Of a DNA stretch of 64,000 bases, positions 51,491-60,395 are shown in pieces. The notes beneath the pieces are model-generated. The model saw nothing but the letters and a program-made list of their open reading frames with translations. It searched no databases and was not told where the DNA came from. Positions within the stretch are counted from its first letter, which is position 1; each line of letters starts with the position of its first letter. The position numbers were made by a program, and so were the translations under genes. Source of the DNA: Bilifractor sp002394235 (lineage in GTDB: Bacteria > Bacillota > Clostridia > Lachnospirales > Lachnospiraceae); the NCBI RefSeq assembly GCF_052118845.1, contig NZ_JBQKGJ010000014.1, positions 16,606 to 80,605 on the forward strand, given 5' to 3'.

Positions 51491-51625
51491 ATGAAACACC
51501 AGGGAAAGCTGATGCTGTTCGCAAGCCACAATCAGGAGGATATCCGGATACTGTGCGATGAGGTATATGAGTTGGAAGACGGTCATCTGTTGGAAAAAGA
51601 CAGAGTGGGTAAGGAGAAAAGATGA
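51491..51625 (+). pseudogene. C-terminal remnant of an ABC transporter ATPase
   Basis: A 44-codon frame reads KLMLFASHNQEDIRILCDEVYELEDGHL, which is the H-loop and end of an ABC ATPase of the bacitracin/lantibiotic-export type. The rest of the gene is missing. It suggests a deletion between blaI and the BlaR1-like gene that removed most of a transporter. The neighbouring start (ATGA at 51622) overlaps its stop. Confidence 0.6.
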
Positions 51626-51698
51626 TCAATAATAATATTTACGACATAATAAAAAAAAGAGAGAATACTTTCCGCTTAATAGAGAAATTAAAAGAACA

Positions 51699-51926
51699 AT
51701 GTTGAAATTCACTGCCATATGTGGGATTATTGTATTAACGGCATTGTCTTTCACCTGTTTTAACCGATCGGTTTTTGCGGAACAGCGTGCGATTCCGGAA
51801 AGCCGGCAGGTTATTCTGCACGCTTCAAGAATTGTCTGGAAATACAAGGTGGAAAACGGTGCATTGTGGAAACGAAAGTATAATCTGGATACCGAAAAAT
51901 GGATCGGAGACTGGATCCGGGCATGA
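51699..51926 (+). CDS. Small secreted protein
   Basis: A 75-residue protein with a signal peptide (FTAICGIIVLTALSFTCFNRSVFA, cut likely before EQ). The mature 45 residues (VILHASRIVWKYKVENGALW, YNLDTEKWIGDWI) are rich in Trp and Tyr. I recall similar small proteins next to BlaR-type genes in Clostridia, but no function is known. The ribosome site (AAAAGAA) is weak. It ends 15 bases before the BlaR1-like start. Confidence 0.5.
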   Translation: MLKFTAICGIIVLTALSFTCFNRSVFAEQRAIPESRQVILHASRIVWKYKVENGALWKRKYNLDTEKWIGDWIRA

Positions 51927-51941
51927 TATATGGGAGTGAGC

Positions 51942-53144
51942 ATGATGTACTGGTGGCCGCGGCTTATTTCATCCGTATTTTCTTATGGAAATTTCTGGAA
52001 GGGAATATTGTGCGGCGTGGTTCTTATTCTGGGCCTTCGGATCGTGACCAGAGATGCAGAGAATGCGAATCATCGCGCCGTTCGGCTCTGCCTGGCGTTG
52101 CTCTTTATTCGATTTGTGTTTCCTGTAACTTTTCCTTGGGAAGTTTCTGTATACAGCACGTTTCTTGGGAAAATAACCGCTCCGTTCAGGAATATTGTCA
52201 CCTGGGGAGGAATGGCTTCTGTTCTGGATGTCCTTCTGCTGGTATGGCTGATTGGGACTGTTGTAAGCGGGATCGTTCTTCTGCGGCGTATTCTGTTGTT
52301 TTACAGGGTGCTTAAACATCATTATGTGGCTCGTTCGGAGAAAAATAAAGCTGTGTTTTCCTGGATGGACAGGAAATTTGGAGCGGCGTACCGAATCGCT
52401 GTTCTGCCGGGAACAAGTACGCCGGCGATATGCGGGATCCGGATGCCGGTGCTTATCATCTCTCCCCAATGGAACTGCAGCGAGGAGGAATGGAATCTGA
52501 TTCTGGAGCACGAGGCAGCACATTTTATGAGCAGGCATACCTGGATCACGATGTTGCTGGCTGCATTTTCTGTGACGCAGTGGTGGAATCCGCTGATAAA
52601 ATCGTTAAAGAAGAATTTCGATTACTTGATGGAGATAGATGCCGATAATCGGGTGATTAGACACGAATCCATGATGGAAAGGCTGAAATATGCCTCGCTT
52701 CTTGTGAAAACGGAAAAACAGCTGATGTATACAAAAAGTAAGACGATGGGGGTTCGAAATCTTATATCGGTTCCTTTTTTTAGTAAGGGTAGTCTGATTG
52801 GCGCCAGAGTGAAAAACATCACGAGAGAGAGAAAGAAGGAGAGTAGGAAGCATTGCTTGGGACGAACAGTGTTAAGTGTGGGAATGCTGGCATTTGCTTT
52901 TTCTGTATATGTAGTGACAATTGAACCGGATTATTTACCGGAATCAATTCGTCATCAGGAGATGGCCGATACAACTGAAACAATCATTACAAAAGACAAT
53001 AGTTACCTGGTGGAATGTGGAGAAGGGTACGAGCTTTACGTAAATGGCTCCTTGTTTTTTAGCTTTTCCTCAAAGCAAAAGGTGCCTAAAGAACTGTTAT
53101 GTCTGCCCAAAAAGACAAATGATAGAATAAGTGGATCAGAATGA
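51942..53144 (+). CDS. BlaR1/MecR1-like M56 membrane metalloprotease
   Basis: A 400-residue protein with three or four N-terminal membrane helices, then a zinc protease domain with HEAAH (residues 190-194) and the downstream Glu of YLMEIDAD, which fits M56 peptidases. A further membrane helix lies near residue 310 (CLGRTVLSVGMLAFAFSVYVV). There is no penicillin-binding sensor domain like that of BlaR1, only 65 short extracellular residues. It likely senses an antimicrobial compound and releases BlaI. Start ATG 51942 has GGGAG upstream; ATG 51930 is an alternative. Confidence 0.83.
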   Translation: MMYWWPRLISSVFSYGNFWKGILCGVVLILGLRIVTRDAENANHRAVRLCLALLFIRFVFPVTFPWEVSVYSTFLGKITAPFRNIVTWGGMASVLDVLLLVWLIGTVVSGIVLLRRILLFYRVLKHHYVARSEKNKAVFSWMDRKFGAAYRIAVLPGTSTPAICGIRMPVLIISPQWNCSEEEWNLILEHEAAHFMSRHTWITMLLAAFSVTQWWNPLIKSLKKNFDYLMEIDADNRVIRHESMMERLKYASLLVKTEKQLMYTKSKTMGVRNLISVPFFSKGSLIGARVKNITRERKKESRKHCLGRTVLSVGMLAFAFSVYVVTIEPDYLPESIRHQEMADTTETIITKDNSYLVECGEGYELYVNGSLFFSFSSKQKVPKELLCLPKKTNDRISGSE

Positions 53145-53272
53145 ATGAATAAATTTGCGAGTGTACTTATCGTGCTGTTGTGGTATTGGATCATACAGAT
53201 ATTTAACTAAAATAATGCTGGGATGTCAATTTAATATTGAGATTGGCATCCCGGTATAAAAAGGAGCTAGAT

Positions 53273-54106
53273 ATGCGTTCAATAAAGAAAGAAGAACTTC
53301 GCAGGGCTTTCGGTGGAATGGGCTTTAAGCTTGCTGTGCTTACCGGACTGGCGATTGCTTTTTCTCATATCGTGCTTGTGCAGGTGCCGCTTGCGAGGGA
53401 GAATCATATGGCAAAGCTGGGACTCTTGCTTTACCCGCTGTTGGAACCGTATTATGCTTCCTTTTACAATATCATGATGGATATTATGAATCCTGAAGGA
53501 TACGTGTATTATCTGCTGCTTCCTGTGATTGCCACCATGCCGTTCAGTGCTTCTTTTTACTTGGATCGGAGAAGCGGATACAAGATGCAGGTCTGTCAGA
53601 GAACCTCGCAGAGTCAGTATCTCAACGCGAAATATCTGGCCTGTTTCCTGTCAGGAGGCGCAGCGGTTGCGATCCCGCTTGTGGTGAACTACCTGTTTGC
53701 TCTGATGATTCTTCCCAATATTATGCCTTCGGCGGCGATGGGGACAAACACGTTGTCTGCGCAGATTCTGTTTTCCAATGTGTATTTCATTCGGCCGGAA
53801 CTCTATCTGCTGCTCTATCTGGCAATTGATTTTCTGATGGGCGGTCTTTACGCGTGCTTCGGTCTGTTTCTCAGTTTCTTCATCCGGAACGCTTTCGTGA
53901 TCTGGAGCGCGGGATTCTTGATTCAGCTTCTGATAAACGCAGCAAGTGACAGCTCGCAAGATACCTTATATTATTCAGCAGTGCACTGGATGCGTCCGGG
54001 AATGGGGATTGCATATCCGGCCGTTACGTTGCTGTGGATTGTACTTCTCGGGGCAGTTCCCGGAGTGCTATACCGATTCTGTGCCAAAAAGAAGGAATTT
54101 CTATGA
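53273..54106 (+). CDS. ABC-2-like membrane protein, subunit 1
   Basis: A 277-residue protein with about six membrane helices. Segments such as RSGYKMQVCQRTSQSQYLNAKYLACF resemble ABC-2 permeases of peptide or lantibiotic transporters, where a cytoplasmic stretch precedes a long helix. AAGGAG precedes ATG 53273. Its stop overlaps the next start (ATGATG), and three consecutive membrane-protein genes followed by an ATPase suggest one export complex. Confidence 0.7.
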   Translation: MRSIKKEELRRAFGGMGFKLAVLTGLAIAFSHIVLVQVPLARENHMAKLGLLLYPLLEPYYASFYNIMMDIMNPEGYVYYLLLPVIATMPFSASFYLDRRSGYKMQVCQRTSQSQYLNAKYLACFLSGGAAVAIPLVVNYLFALMILPNIMPSAAMGTNTLSAQILFSNVYFIRPELYLLLYLAIDFLMGGLYACFGLFLSFFIRNAFVIWSAGFLIQLLINAASDSSQDTLYYSAVHWMRPGMGIAYPAVTLLWIVLLGAVPGVLYRFCAKKKEFL

Positions 54107-54831
54107 TGCGACGAATGATAAGTCTGATTCTGATCGCGGCCGTCTGTGTTCTGAATGTGGTATTTCTGGCCGGGGATATCGATTTCTTCTACGTGCAGAA
54201 CGGACTGCACGTATGCATGAGTGACTATCTGATGATATCAACGGTGCCGGCATACGCGGATCTTCGTGTGTTCATACCGTTTCTGATTATTCTGGTTCTT
54301 GAGGAGAAAAACAGGCAGACGTATGTTTTTGTATTCCGGTACTCTTCGAGAAAGCGGCTTGCGGGGCATATTTTGAGACGAAGTCTGTGCAGAGCAGTAT
54401 TTTGTTCCGTGGCATGGACGGCTGCGGCTGGGATTGGCGGAGCACTCCGGAATCTTCCGGTCATGAACTGGTCGGAGAGCGGAAGTGTCTACGCCGGTCT
54501 GGTCCGGAGTACACTGTCATCCGGGGGAATCGTGCCGGTTGTTGCTCTTCTGTGCGTGTGGAACGGAGTGAGTAAGCTTCTGTTGTATGAGCTTTTCTAC
54601 GAAATTCTTTTCCGTGTAACCCGGTATACGGCGCTTGTGTGGGTCCCGGCAGGAGTAAACGCGGGAATAGGCTACATGATGTATCTCGCGGAGCGTCACT
54701 GGTTTTACATTCTGTATGAGAGATCCTTCTGGGTGTCGGCCTTCTGGCAGTATCTGTTTTTGTCGGCAGTGTGTGTCGCCTTATATGGGATTTTATACGC
54801 GGTAATCTGCAAGGGGGATGTGCGCAAATGA
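54103..54831 (+). CDS. ABC-2-like membrane protein, subunit 2
   Basis: A 242-residue protein with about six hydrophobic helices (VCVLNVVFLAG near the start, LRVFIPFLIILVL, WQYLFLSAVCVALYG at the end). An RYSSRKRLAGHILRRSLCRA cytoplasmic stretch follows the second helix. No strong family match is visible, but its place within the permease run fits a transport role. It overlaps both neighbours by four bases, implying coupled translation. Confidence 0.65.
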   Translation: MMRRMISLILIAAVCVLNVVFLAGDIDFFYVQNGLHVCMSDYLMISTVPAYADLRVFIPFLIILVLEEKNRQTYVFVFRYSSRKRLAGHILRRSLCRAVFCSVAWTAAAGIGGALRNLPVMNWSESGSVYAGLVRSTLSSGGIVPVVALLCVWNGVSKLLLYELFYEILFRVTRYTALVWVPAGVNAGIGYMMYLAERHWFYILYERSFWVSAFWQYLFLSAVCVALYGILYAVICKGDVRK

Positions 54832-55670
54832 GAGGAGGACGTGACGGACGTTTTTCCGGATTTGCAAATAATGAAAATCTGTACACGGCTTTTCTGTTTC
54901 TGGCCGGAACACTGTGTGATGCTGCTGCGGTCGCATTTTCAGAGAATGCTCTTTACCGGGAGTACGGACTCCTTCACGGGAAAGCATGCAGGATTTCCGC
55001 AGTTTCGCTGTGGGTGGCGCTTTTCCAGGGAACGCAGCCTGTGATCAACACAGTATCTAAGGAGACGACAGAGCCTTTCAGGATCCCTGCCTTGTGGGCG
55101 CTCTGCATGATCTGTTTCTTTCTCATGATCGGTCTGGCGGTAGAAGAAATGCGCGGCGCTGCGTATCAGCGGATCCTTCGAGAAGGAAGCCGGGCGAAAT
55201 GGGCGGGACGAATATGCTGTAAAATTACAGCAAGAGTACTGTTGTGGTATGCTTGCATTTGGGGATCTGTTGTGTTTCTTGCGTTCTGTCTCGGCGGAAC
55301 GTGGGCGCCTGGAGACAGAGGGGCTTTTCTATTGATAAGCGGTGTTCCGGAAGAGCTTTTGTCTCCTGTTTATCTGTGCGCCGCACTGTGGCTGAGTGTC
55401 CTCGCAATGCTGGCGATGGCGTTTTTTCAGGCGGTAATCTGCCTTCTGGTATCACCGATGATGGGAATTGTATGTTCTGTGGCAGCGCTGGCCGCCTCGG
55501 TCTTCTGGCATGCGCCTTTTCTTCCGGGTGAATACCTGCAGTTTGTGAGAATGAAGCCAGACGAGCTGCTGCCGGGAGTCTGTACAATGAGTCTGATCCT
55601 GGCAGGCAGCGTTTTTCTGATATTTGTCCGTGTGCGCAAAATGGATTTCCGGACTTTATTCCTTATCTGA
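54828..55670 (+). CDS. ABC-2-like membrane protein, subunit 3
   Basis: A 280-residue protein with about six to seven hydrophobic segments and a cytoplasmic loop (YQRILREGSRAKWAGRIC). It begins with ATG 54828 overlapping the previous stop; an in-frame ATG at 54771 would lie inside subunit 2. It has no visible catalytic motif. With the preceding two genes and the ATPase at 55871 it likely forms a multi-subunit exporter, perhaps for antimicrobial peptide resistance. Confidence 0.65.
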   Translation: MRGGRDGRFSGFANNENLYTAFLFLAGTLCDAAAVAFSENALYREYGLLHGKACRISAVSLWVALFQGTQPVINTVSKETTEPFRIPALWALCMICFFLMIGLAVEEMRGAAYQRILREGSRAKWAGRICCKITARVLLWYACIWGSVVFLAFCLGGTWAPGDRGAFLLISGVPEELLSPVYLCAALWLSVLAMLAMAFFQAVICLLVSPMMGIVCSVAALAASVFWHAPFLPGEYLQFVRMKPDELLPGVCTMSLILAGSVFLIFVRVRKMDFRTLFLI

Positions 55671-55696
55671 ACCTTTCTGAGGGTGGGTTAGTGATA

Positions 55697-55795
55697 TATG
55701 GAATGTGCCTCGGAGTCGAAGGCTGCCGGATTCTTCACATTGCGTTAATCACACATACAATGGTTCCGGAGCCGAAAACTGCCGGATTTTTCATA
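55697..55795 (+). repeat. Imperfect 59-bp direct repeat
   Basis: Two copies of a text containing CGGAGYCGAARRCTGCCGGATT and TTCACA/TTCATA lie at about 55697-55740 and 55755-55795, in the gap between the membrane proteins and the ATPase. Confidence 0.7.
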
Positions 55796-55870
55796 CCGAG
55801 CGATCCACAGGTTTTGGAGATCGGGATGCTGAATAGATAGCATACATTATAATGGGAAAGCGGGGATATC

Positions 55871-56530
55871 ATGTATCTAGAAGTGAATCATGCGGGAAAA
55901 AAGATCGGACCCGATGAGGTCCTGAAGGATATTACATTTTCACTGGAAAGGGGAACGGTGTGCTCGCTGATGGGCGGGAACGGCGCGGGTAAATCCATGC
56001 TGATGAAGGCGATTTGCGGGCTGATTTTTCTGACGGAGGGAACGGTTTCGGTAGACGGAAAGATAATCGGAAAGGACATTTCCTTTCCGCCGGATCTGGG
56101 CGCGATGATCGAACACCCGGGTCTGATCCCGCAGGATACCGGCTGGCAGAACCTGCGTGAGCTTGCTTCAATACGCAAGCGTATCGGAGATCCGGAAATT
56201 GAAGAGGCTATGAAACGGACGGGGATCTACGAGGCGGCGGGTAAGAAGTTCCGGAAGTATTCGATGGGAATGAAGCAGCGGCTCGGGATAGCAGCGGCTA
56301 TCATGGAAAAACCGTCTCTTCTCATTCTGGATGAGCCGTGCAATGCGCTGGATGAAGAGGGAAGAAACATGGTGTTCCAGATTATCCGGGAGGAAAAAGA
56401 AAGAGGAGCGCTGGTCATTTTGGCAGGGCATGAGGCGGAGGATCTGGAAAATGTATCCGACATTATGCTGATCATGAAGAACGGAAAGATTGTAGAGCGG
56501 AGGGAGTTATCGGTTCAGAACGAATCATGA
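55871..56530 (+). CDS. ABC transporter ATP-binding protein
   Basis: A 219-residue ATPase. Walker A reads LMGGNGAGKSMLMKAICG, the signature YSMGMKQRLGIAAAIM and Walker B LLILDEPCNALDEEG; the H-loop is LAGHEAEDLENVSD, where the usual THH or SHH is AGH. The size fits the bacitracin/lantibiotic immunity type. It follows the three membrane-protein genes and is likely their motor. It starts 200 bases after them, with an array of repeats between. Confidence 0.88.
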   Translation: MYLEVNHAGKKIGPDEVLKDITFSLERGTVCSLMGGNGAGKSMLMKAICGLIFLTEGTVSVDGKIIGKDISFPPDLGAMIEHPGLIPQDTGWQNLRELASIRKRIGDPEIEEAMKRTGIYEAAGKKFRKYSMGMKQRLGIAAAIMEKPSLLILDEPCNALDEEGRNMVFQIIREEKERGALVILAGHEAEDLENVSDIMLIMKNGKIVERRELSVQNES

Positions 56531-56684
56531 TGAGATATAGACATTTCGGACACTTGAAATCGTTTCCGTATCCGTTTGGCATGAGTAGAGGATGCTTGCG
56601 CTGATCGAAGCCCGGAAAGGCGAGATGCTGTCTGATAATGGGAAGACTGGTCTGGTTAATGAAAAAATGGGAGGTGGCGGATCG

Positions 56685-57233
56685 GTGAAGGGGAGCGGGA
56701 AAAGGAAAAAATGGATCGTGTTGCTCTGCTGTGCGGTTTTCATCGGTGTGTTCGGCTGGAGATACTGGAAAGTCAACACAGAATGGCCACAGGAAGAGGA
56801 AGTGAATATCCCCATGGGCGATACATATTGCATAGACGATCTTGAAGTGACGGTGGAAGACGCGTCCATGATGTCTCAGGAGGATTCTGAGAAGAGGGTA
56901 AGGGCGGAACATATGGGAATCGTTACCGATGAGATACACTGCCGTCTCGTGAACATTTCTCTACACGTGAAAAACACAGGGACGACGCCTCAGTCATCCG
57001 AGGCTCTTCTGGGCTATCTTGTGACGGGCGCATATCACAACGGATTTATACTTTCACAAGAGGAGTTTCAGAAATTTCCTCTCGACCCCGGCAAGGAAGT
57101 AACGGTGACGGGAAACTGCCTGCTCAGCTCCACCGGCTTCAGCAAGAGCCAATGGAAATATCTGGAAAGCCGGAAATATGCGTTGTCCTTGTCGGTATAT
57201 CCAAAGGCTGTGATGATGAATATTGCTATTTAA
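56685..57233 (+). CDS. Membrane-anchored extracellular protein
   Basis: A 182-residue protein with an N-terminal anchor (WIVLLCCAVFIGVFGWRYW, residues 9-30) and a beta-rich outer part with DDLEVTVEDASMM and LHVKNTGTTPQSSEALLGY, which resembles DUF4352-like or bacteriocin-immunity-type extracellular domains. The role is unknown. Start GTG 56685 (GGGAGG upstream) is preferred; ATG 56592 or 56667 are alternatives. It lies after the ATPase, so it may be an accessory factor of the exporter. Confidence 0.55.
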   Translation: MKGSGKRKKWIVLLCCAVFIGVFGWRYWKVNTEWPQEEEVNIPMGDTYCIDDLEVTVEDASMMSQEDSEKRVRAEHMGIVTDEIHCRLVNISLHVKNTGTTPQSSEALLGYLVTGAYHNGFILSQEEFQKFPLDPGKEVTVTGNCLLSSTGFSKSQWKYLESRKYALSLSVYPKAVMMNIAI

Positions 57234-57427
57234 GCTCTGCGAAAACACAGAAAGAGAATACGATACGTAAACTGAAGGATGAGATTGAGATTCTCGAAGT
57301 AGAAGGACAGGGATGCCACGATGATTGCTATATTGCCGGTCATTGGGTAAATCGGAGTAATACTGTAACGTATGGTTGTAATTGGATCGGGCCAAAACGA
57401 ACGGCTTATAATAATTTCTTTTTATAA
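57234..57427 (+). other. Possible Cys-containing peptide remnant
   Basis: In the frame that begins before 57234, an amphipathic text (ENTIRKLKDEIEILEVEGQG) is followed by CHDDCYIAGHWV, a Tyr-Gly-Cys and PKRTAYNNFFL. The layout resembles a leader-plus-core peptide. There is no ATG in this frame near a ribosome site, so it may be chance or a broken gene. Confidence 0.2.
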
Positions 57428-57604
57428 TAATGTTGCATAAGATGTACTGTGACTTCATTCTGAAATATAACATTATTTGTTGTTAGGCGCTGATTTTAGT
57501 GTAAGTAATGACTGCTGTTTGAGTTTTGTCGTATCTAGAGAAGGCAATTTTATCAAGAATTGAAAATTATTTTGATAATACGATAAAGAGTAGGAGAGAG
57601 ACGG
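57428..57604. promoter_or_regulatory. AT-rich leader with inverted repeat before the second ABC module
   Basis: TTATCAA (57550-57556) and TTGATAA (57572-57578) form an inverted repeat about 25 bases before the ATPase start. GGAGAGAGAC is the ribosome site. A candidate promoter (TTGAAA plus a weak -10) overlaps the repeat. Confidence 0.4.
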
Positions 57605-58486
57605 ATGCTTCGATTGGAGAATATCGGAAAACAATACAAAAGCAAAGTCGCACTTCAGGACGTATGTACAGAATTGGATCGGGGAGTCATTGGTTTATTA
57701 GGGCCGAATGGTGCGGGAAAGACAACACTTCTTAGAATTCTAGCTTCGGTTTTAAAGCCATCAACCGGAGAAATTTACTGGAAGGGAAAACGCATTACTG
57801 AGAAAAATTTAACAAACTATCGGGATTTGCTGGGATATATGCCGCAGGAATTGCGCTTTTACGATATGCAAACTGTGTGCAGTTATCTTACATATTACGA
57901 GGTATTAGACGGAAACACGGAAAAATCGGAGATTCGGTCAAAAATAGATGAAACGCTGGGACTATTAAATTTAACAGATCAGAAAAATGTAAAAATAAAA
58001 GGAATCTCCGGTGGAATGAAAAGACGGCTGGGTTTCGCACAGGCGATCATAAGAAGGCCTCAGATTCTGATCTTAGATGAGCCTACCGTCGGTCTGGATC
58101 CAGGTGAACGTAGAAATCTCCGCAAGGTTGTTTCGGATTATGGACGCGATCACATCGTTATTCTTTCCACGCATCTTACAGAAGATATCGAAAGTGTTTG
58201 TGACAGGATATTATTACTGGAACAAGGACGTTTGTTTGCGGATACAAACGTAGATGCAATGATTGGAAAAACACAGGGGCATATCTTTGAAAGGAAGAAG
58301 CGTCAAAACGAAGAGTCTTGTGTTCGTGGAGAAGTGATTAGCGTTCGCCATACCGGAGATTGGGAAATCGAGCGGTATATCAGCGATCAGTCAAATGAAG
58401 AAATCACCAGAGGCGCGGTATCTGTTTCTCCAAATCTGGAGGATGCATATCTGTATCATCGGTATCGATTTAAATGTAAGCATTGA
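57605..58486 (+). CDS. ABC transporter ATP-binding protein of the second module
   Basis: A 293-residue ATPase with Walker A LLGPNGAGKTTLL, signature ISGGMKRRLGFAQAII, Walker B ILILDEPTVGLD and H-loop STHLTEDIESVCD. A C-terminal extension of about 75 residues (residues 215-293) goes beyond the usual ATPase. It drives the two membrane proteins that follow. Similar modules often export peptides or give resistance to bacteriocins. Confidence 0.88.
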   Translation: MLRLENIGKQYKSKVALQDVCTELDRGVIGLLGPNGAGKTTLLRILASVLKPSTGEIYWKGKRITEKNLTNYRDLLGYMPQELRFYDMQTVCSYLTYYEVLDGNTEKSEIRSKIDETLGLLNLTDQKNVKIKGISGGMKRRLGFAQAIIRRPQILILDEPTVGLDPGERRNLRKVVSDYGRDHIVILSTHLTEDIESVCDRILLLEQGRLFADTNVDAMIGKTQGHIFERKKRQNEESCVRGEVISVRHTGDWEIERYISDQSNEEITRGAVSVSPNLEDAYLYHRYRFKCKH

Positions 58487-58556
58487 TTGACCCGATTCCA
58501 ACTTCTTTTGGGTAGAAAGATTGATAGGGCTGTCAGAATAAGGACAAGAACAAAAA

Positions 58557-59177
58557 ATGTGGTTTATCAGAAGAGTGCTTGAAGAAGTCAAATTGCTGTG
58601 CAGCTATGGGGTTTATCAGGTTTCGATCTTGCTTTTTGTTGCGATTGTCCTTCTTCAAAAAGATGTTTTGTCGGATGGAAAAACTATTGAAGTATTGGGA
58701 AGTTACATTGGACTTGTGGGAGTTCTGGATGTTGCTTTTCGCTTTTTTATTGAACATCGATTGATAACGGAAACACATTTACTGTTAAGAAAATACAAAT
58801 CGGGAAGCGCGATGAGTATATTAATTGCGATTTGCGCTCCGACTGTTCTGATTGTCTTGGCTCTAAATGTTGGACTATCTCTTTTTGGTTGGGAAAACAT
58901 GAATAATATCCCTAAAAATATCTTGTACTCTGGAATGTATTGCATTCTATTTAGTTCGATTGAGATATTTTTCGCGGCGCTGTTTCGAAATTATGTTTGT
59001 GGCATATGTTTTGCGGCGTTATATTGGCTATATTCTATTTCCATAACCTTTTCTACAGGTATAGTCAAGGCGTTTTCGCCTGCTTTGAGTATTTTGGGGT
59101 GTTTCATTTATCTTATAATTGGATTTTTGATGGCGTTTGTATCAGAGTTGCTTTTAAAAAGAGAGCACTACCGTTGA
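58557..59177 (+). CDS. Membrane protein of the second ABC module
   Basis: A 206-residue protein with about six membrane helices (SILLFVAIVLLQ, SYIGLVGVLDVAF, ILIAICAPTVLIVLALNV and others). It lies between an ATPase and a large permease and is probably a permease subunit. No family could be named. The start at 58557 has only a weak ribosome site (AAGGACAAG). Confidence 0.6.
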   Translation: MWFIRRVLEEVKLLCSYGVYQVSILLFVAIVLLQKDVLSDGKTIEVLGSYIGLVGVLDVAFRFFIEHRLITETHLLLRKYKSGSAMSILIAICAPTVLIVLALNVGLSLFGWENMNNIPKNILYSGMYCILFSSIEIFFAALFRNYVCGICFAALYWLYSISITFSTGIVKAFSPALSILGCFIYLIIGFLMAFVSELLLKREHYR

Positions 59178-59282
59178 TGGATTAATCGAAAATAGAAAAA
59201 ATGCGTGTTTAAATTCTAGGAGAAAAATGAACGAGATTCGAGTTGCCTATAGTGGCTTTGCATGATGGGAGAGAAGAAGAGT

Positions 59283-60338
59283 ATGCTTCGAGTTGGTTTT
59301 TCAAAAACGCAGATGGCTTTTTTGGCGTTCATGTTCTTAGCAATCAGCTGCGCTACGTATGCAACAATGGGGCAATATGTTCAATATTATACCCTACATG
59401 ATGCGGCTGAGTATAACAAGGTTTATTCAAAAGGAGAAGAACAGTCTGTCAACCAGGAAATGATCAATGAAGACATGCAATTGCCCGTGACTGATCAGGA
59501 AGAACAGCGGCAGATGGCAATGAAGAATACAATCCGGGAACTGTTAAAAGATGGGATACAGGAAGAAGATATTCAAAGGATACAGAAGGAGATATCCGAT
59601 AAAGGTGAAAAGACACCGGAAAAAATTGATGAGATTATTACAGAAATAACGGGTATGAGTCGTGTCTATTTGATGTTTTATGATGCGGCAAAGATACGAA
59701 AAGGAACATTAAATGAGTTTCGTGAATATGTATCAGATCAGGTCGCGGAGCGAGGACATATTCCGCTGGTCTATAAGTACGTAGAATTTTTCTTGCTGTA
59801 TTCTATGTTTGCGATGATAGTATATGGAACTCTTCGGTACAAGAAGTATTGTGATCCTTATTTTACGGATAATTTGACTTATCGTGATCAGATGACTGTA
59901 TCAAATCTTTTTTTGGCAGAGTTTCTTCCGATTTTGACGTTTGGTGCGGCTGCATTAATGTTGAATTCTCTTTTTTATCTCGGCTCAGTGGGAATGGATC
60001 TGAGAGATCTGAAGACTGGCCTGTTTTTTCCGCTTACAATTCTCGTACAGATTTTTTTTGTGTGTAGTCTGTGCTTATTTGTCAATTATATAACGAAGAA
60101 ATGGCTTGTGTCAGATGTATTGGTTGTTCTTCTTATTTTTTACAGCAATTCTTCCGTACAGGTTTCAGAGGTTGAAACGAGTGTACCAATTAAACCGCTA
60201 TCGATTTTGATACGCTATGATAAACCTTTTTTTGAAAACTTTCAAAAGGCAAATTGGGTTGCCAATGATTTGCTATTGCTTGTTGCAGGCGGTGCGATGT
60301 TGTTTGGGTGTTCCTTTTTGTTGAAAAAGCAGAAATAA
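59283..60338 (+). CDS. ABC permease with large extracellular helical domain
   Basis: A 351-residue protein. The first helix (MAFLAFMFLAISCATYA, residues 11-28) is followed by about 130 hydrophilic residues (EEQSVNQEMINEDMQLPV, ELLKDGIQEEDIQRIQKE) predicted outside the cell, then five to six helices from residue 165 (FFLLYSMFAMIVYG, LFLAEFLPILTFGAAALML). The plan resembles peptide-type ABC-2 permeases with an extracellular loop after helix one. Start ATG 59283 has GGGAGAG nine bases upstream; ATG 59262 is the alternative. It ends the second ABC module. Confidence 0.7.
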   Translation: MLRVGFSKTQMAFLAFMFLAISCATYATMGQYVQYYTLHDAAEYNKVYSKGEEQSVNQEMINEDMQLPVTDQEEQRQMAMKNTIRELLKDGIQEEDIQRIQKEISDKGEKTPEKIDEIITEITGMSRVYLMFYDAAKIRKGTLNEFREYVSDQVAERGHIPLVYKYVEFFLLYSMFAMIVYGTLRYKKYCDPYFTDNLTYRDQMTVSNLFLAEFLPILTFGAAALMLNSLFYLGSVGMDLRDLKTGLFFPLTILVQIFFVCSLCLFVNYITKKWLVSDVLVVLLIFYSNSSVQVSEVETSVPIKPLSILIRYDKPFFENFQKANWVANDLLLLVAGGAMLFGCSFLLKKQK

Positions 60339-60395
60339 AAAGACTCTTCTGGCATCCATGTGGGTAACTGTCCCTAACCTCTCCAATGTTATTTT

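Noticed and set aside
57526..57735. A 69-residue frame upstream of the second ABC ATPase
   Set aside because: It overlaps the ATPase in another frame and carries the inverted repeat and ribosome site.
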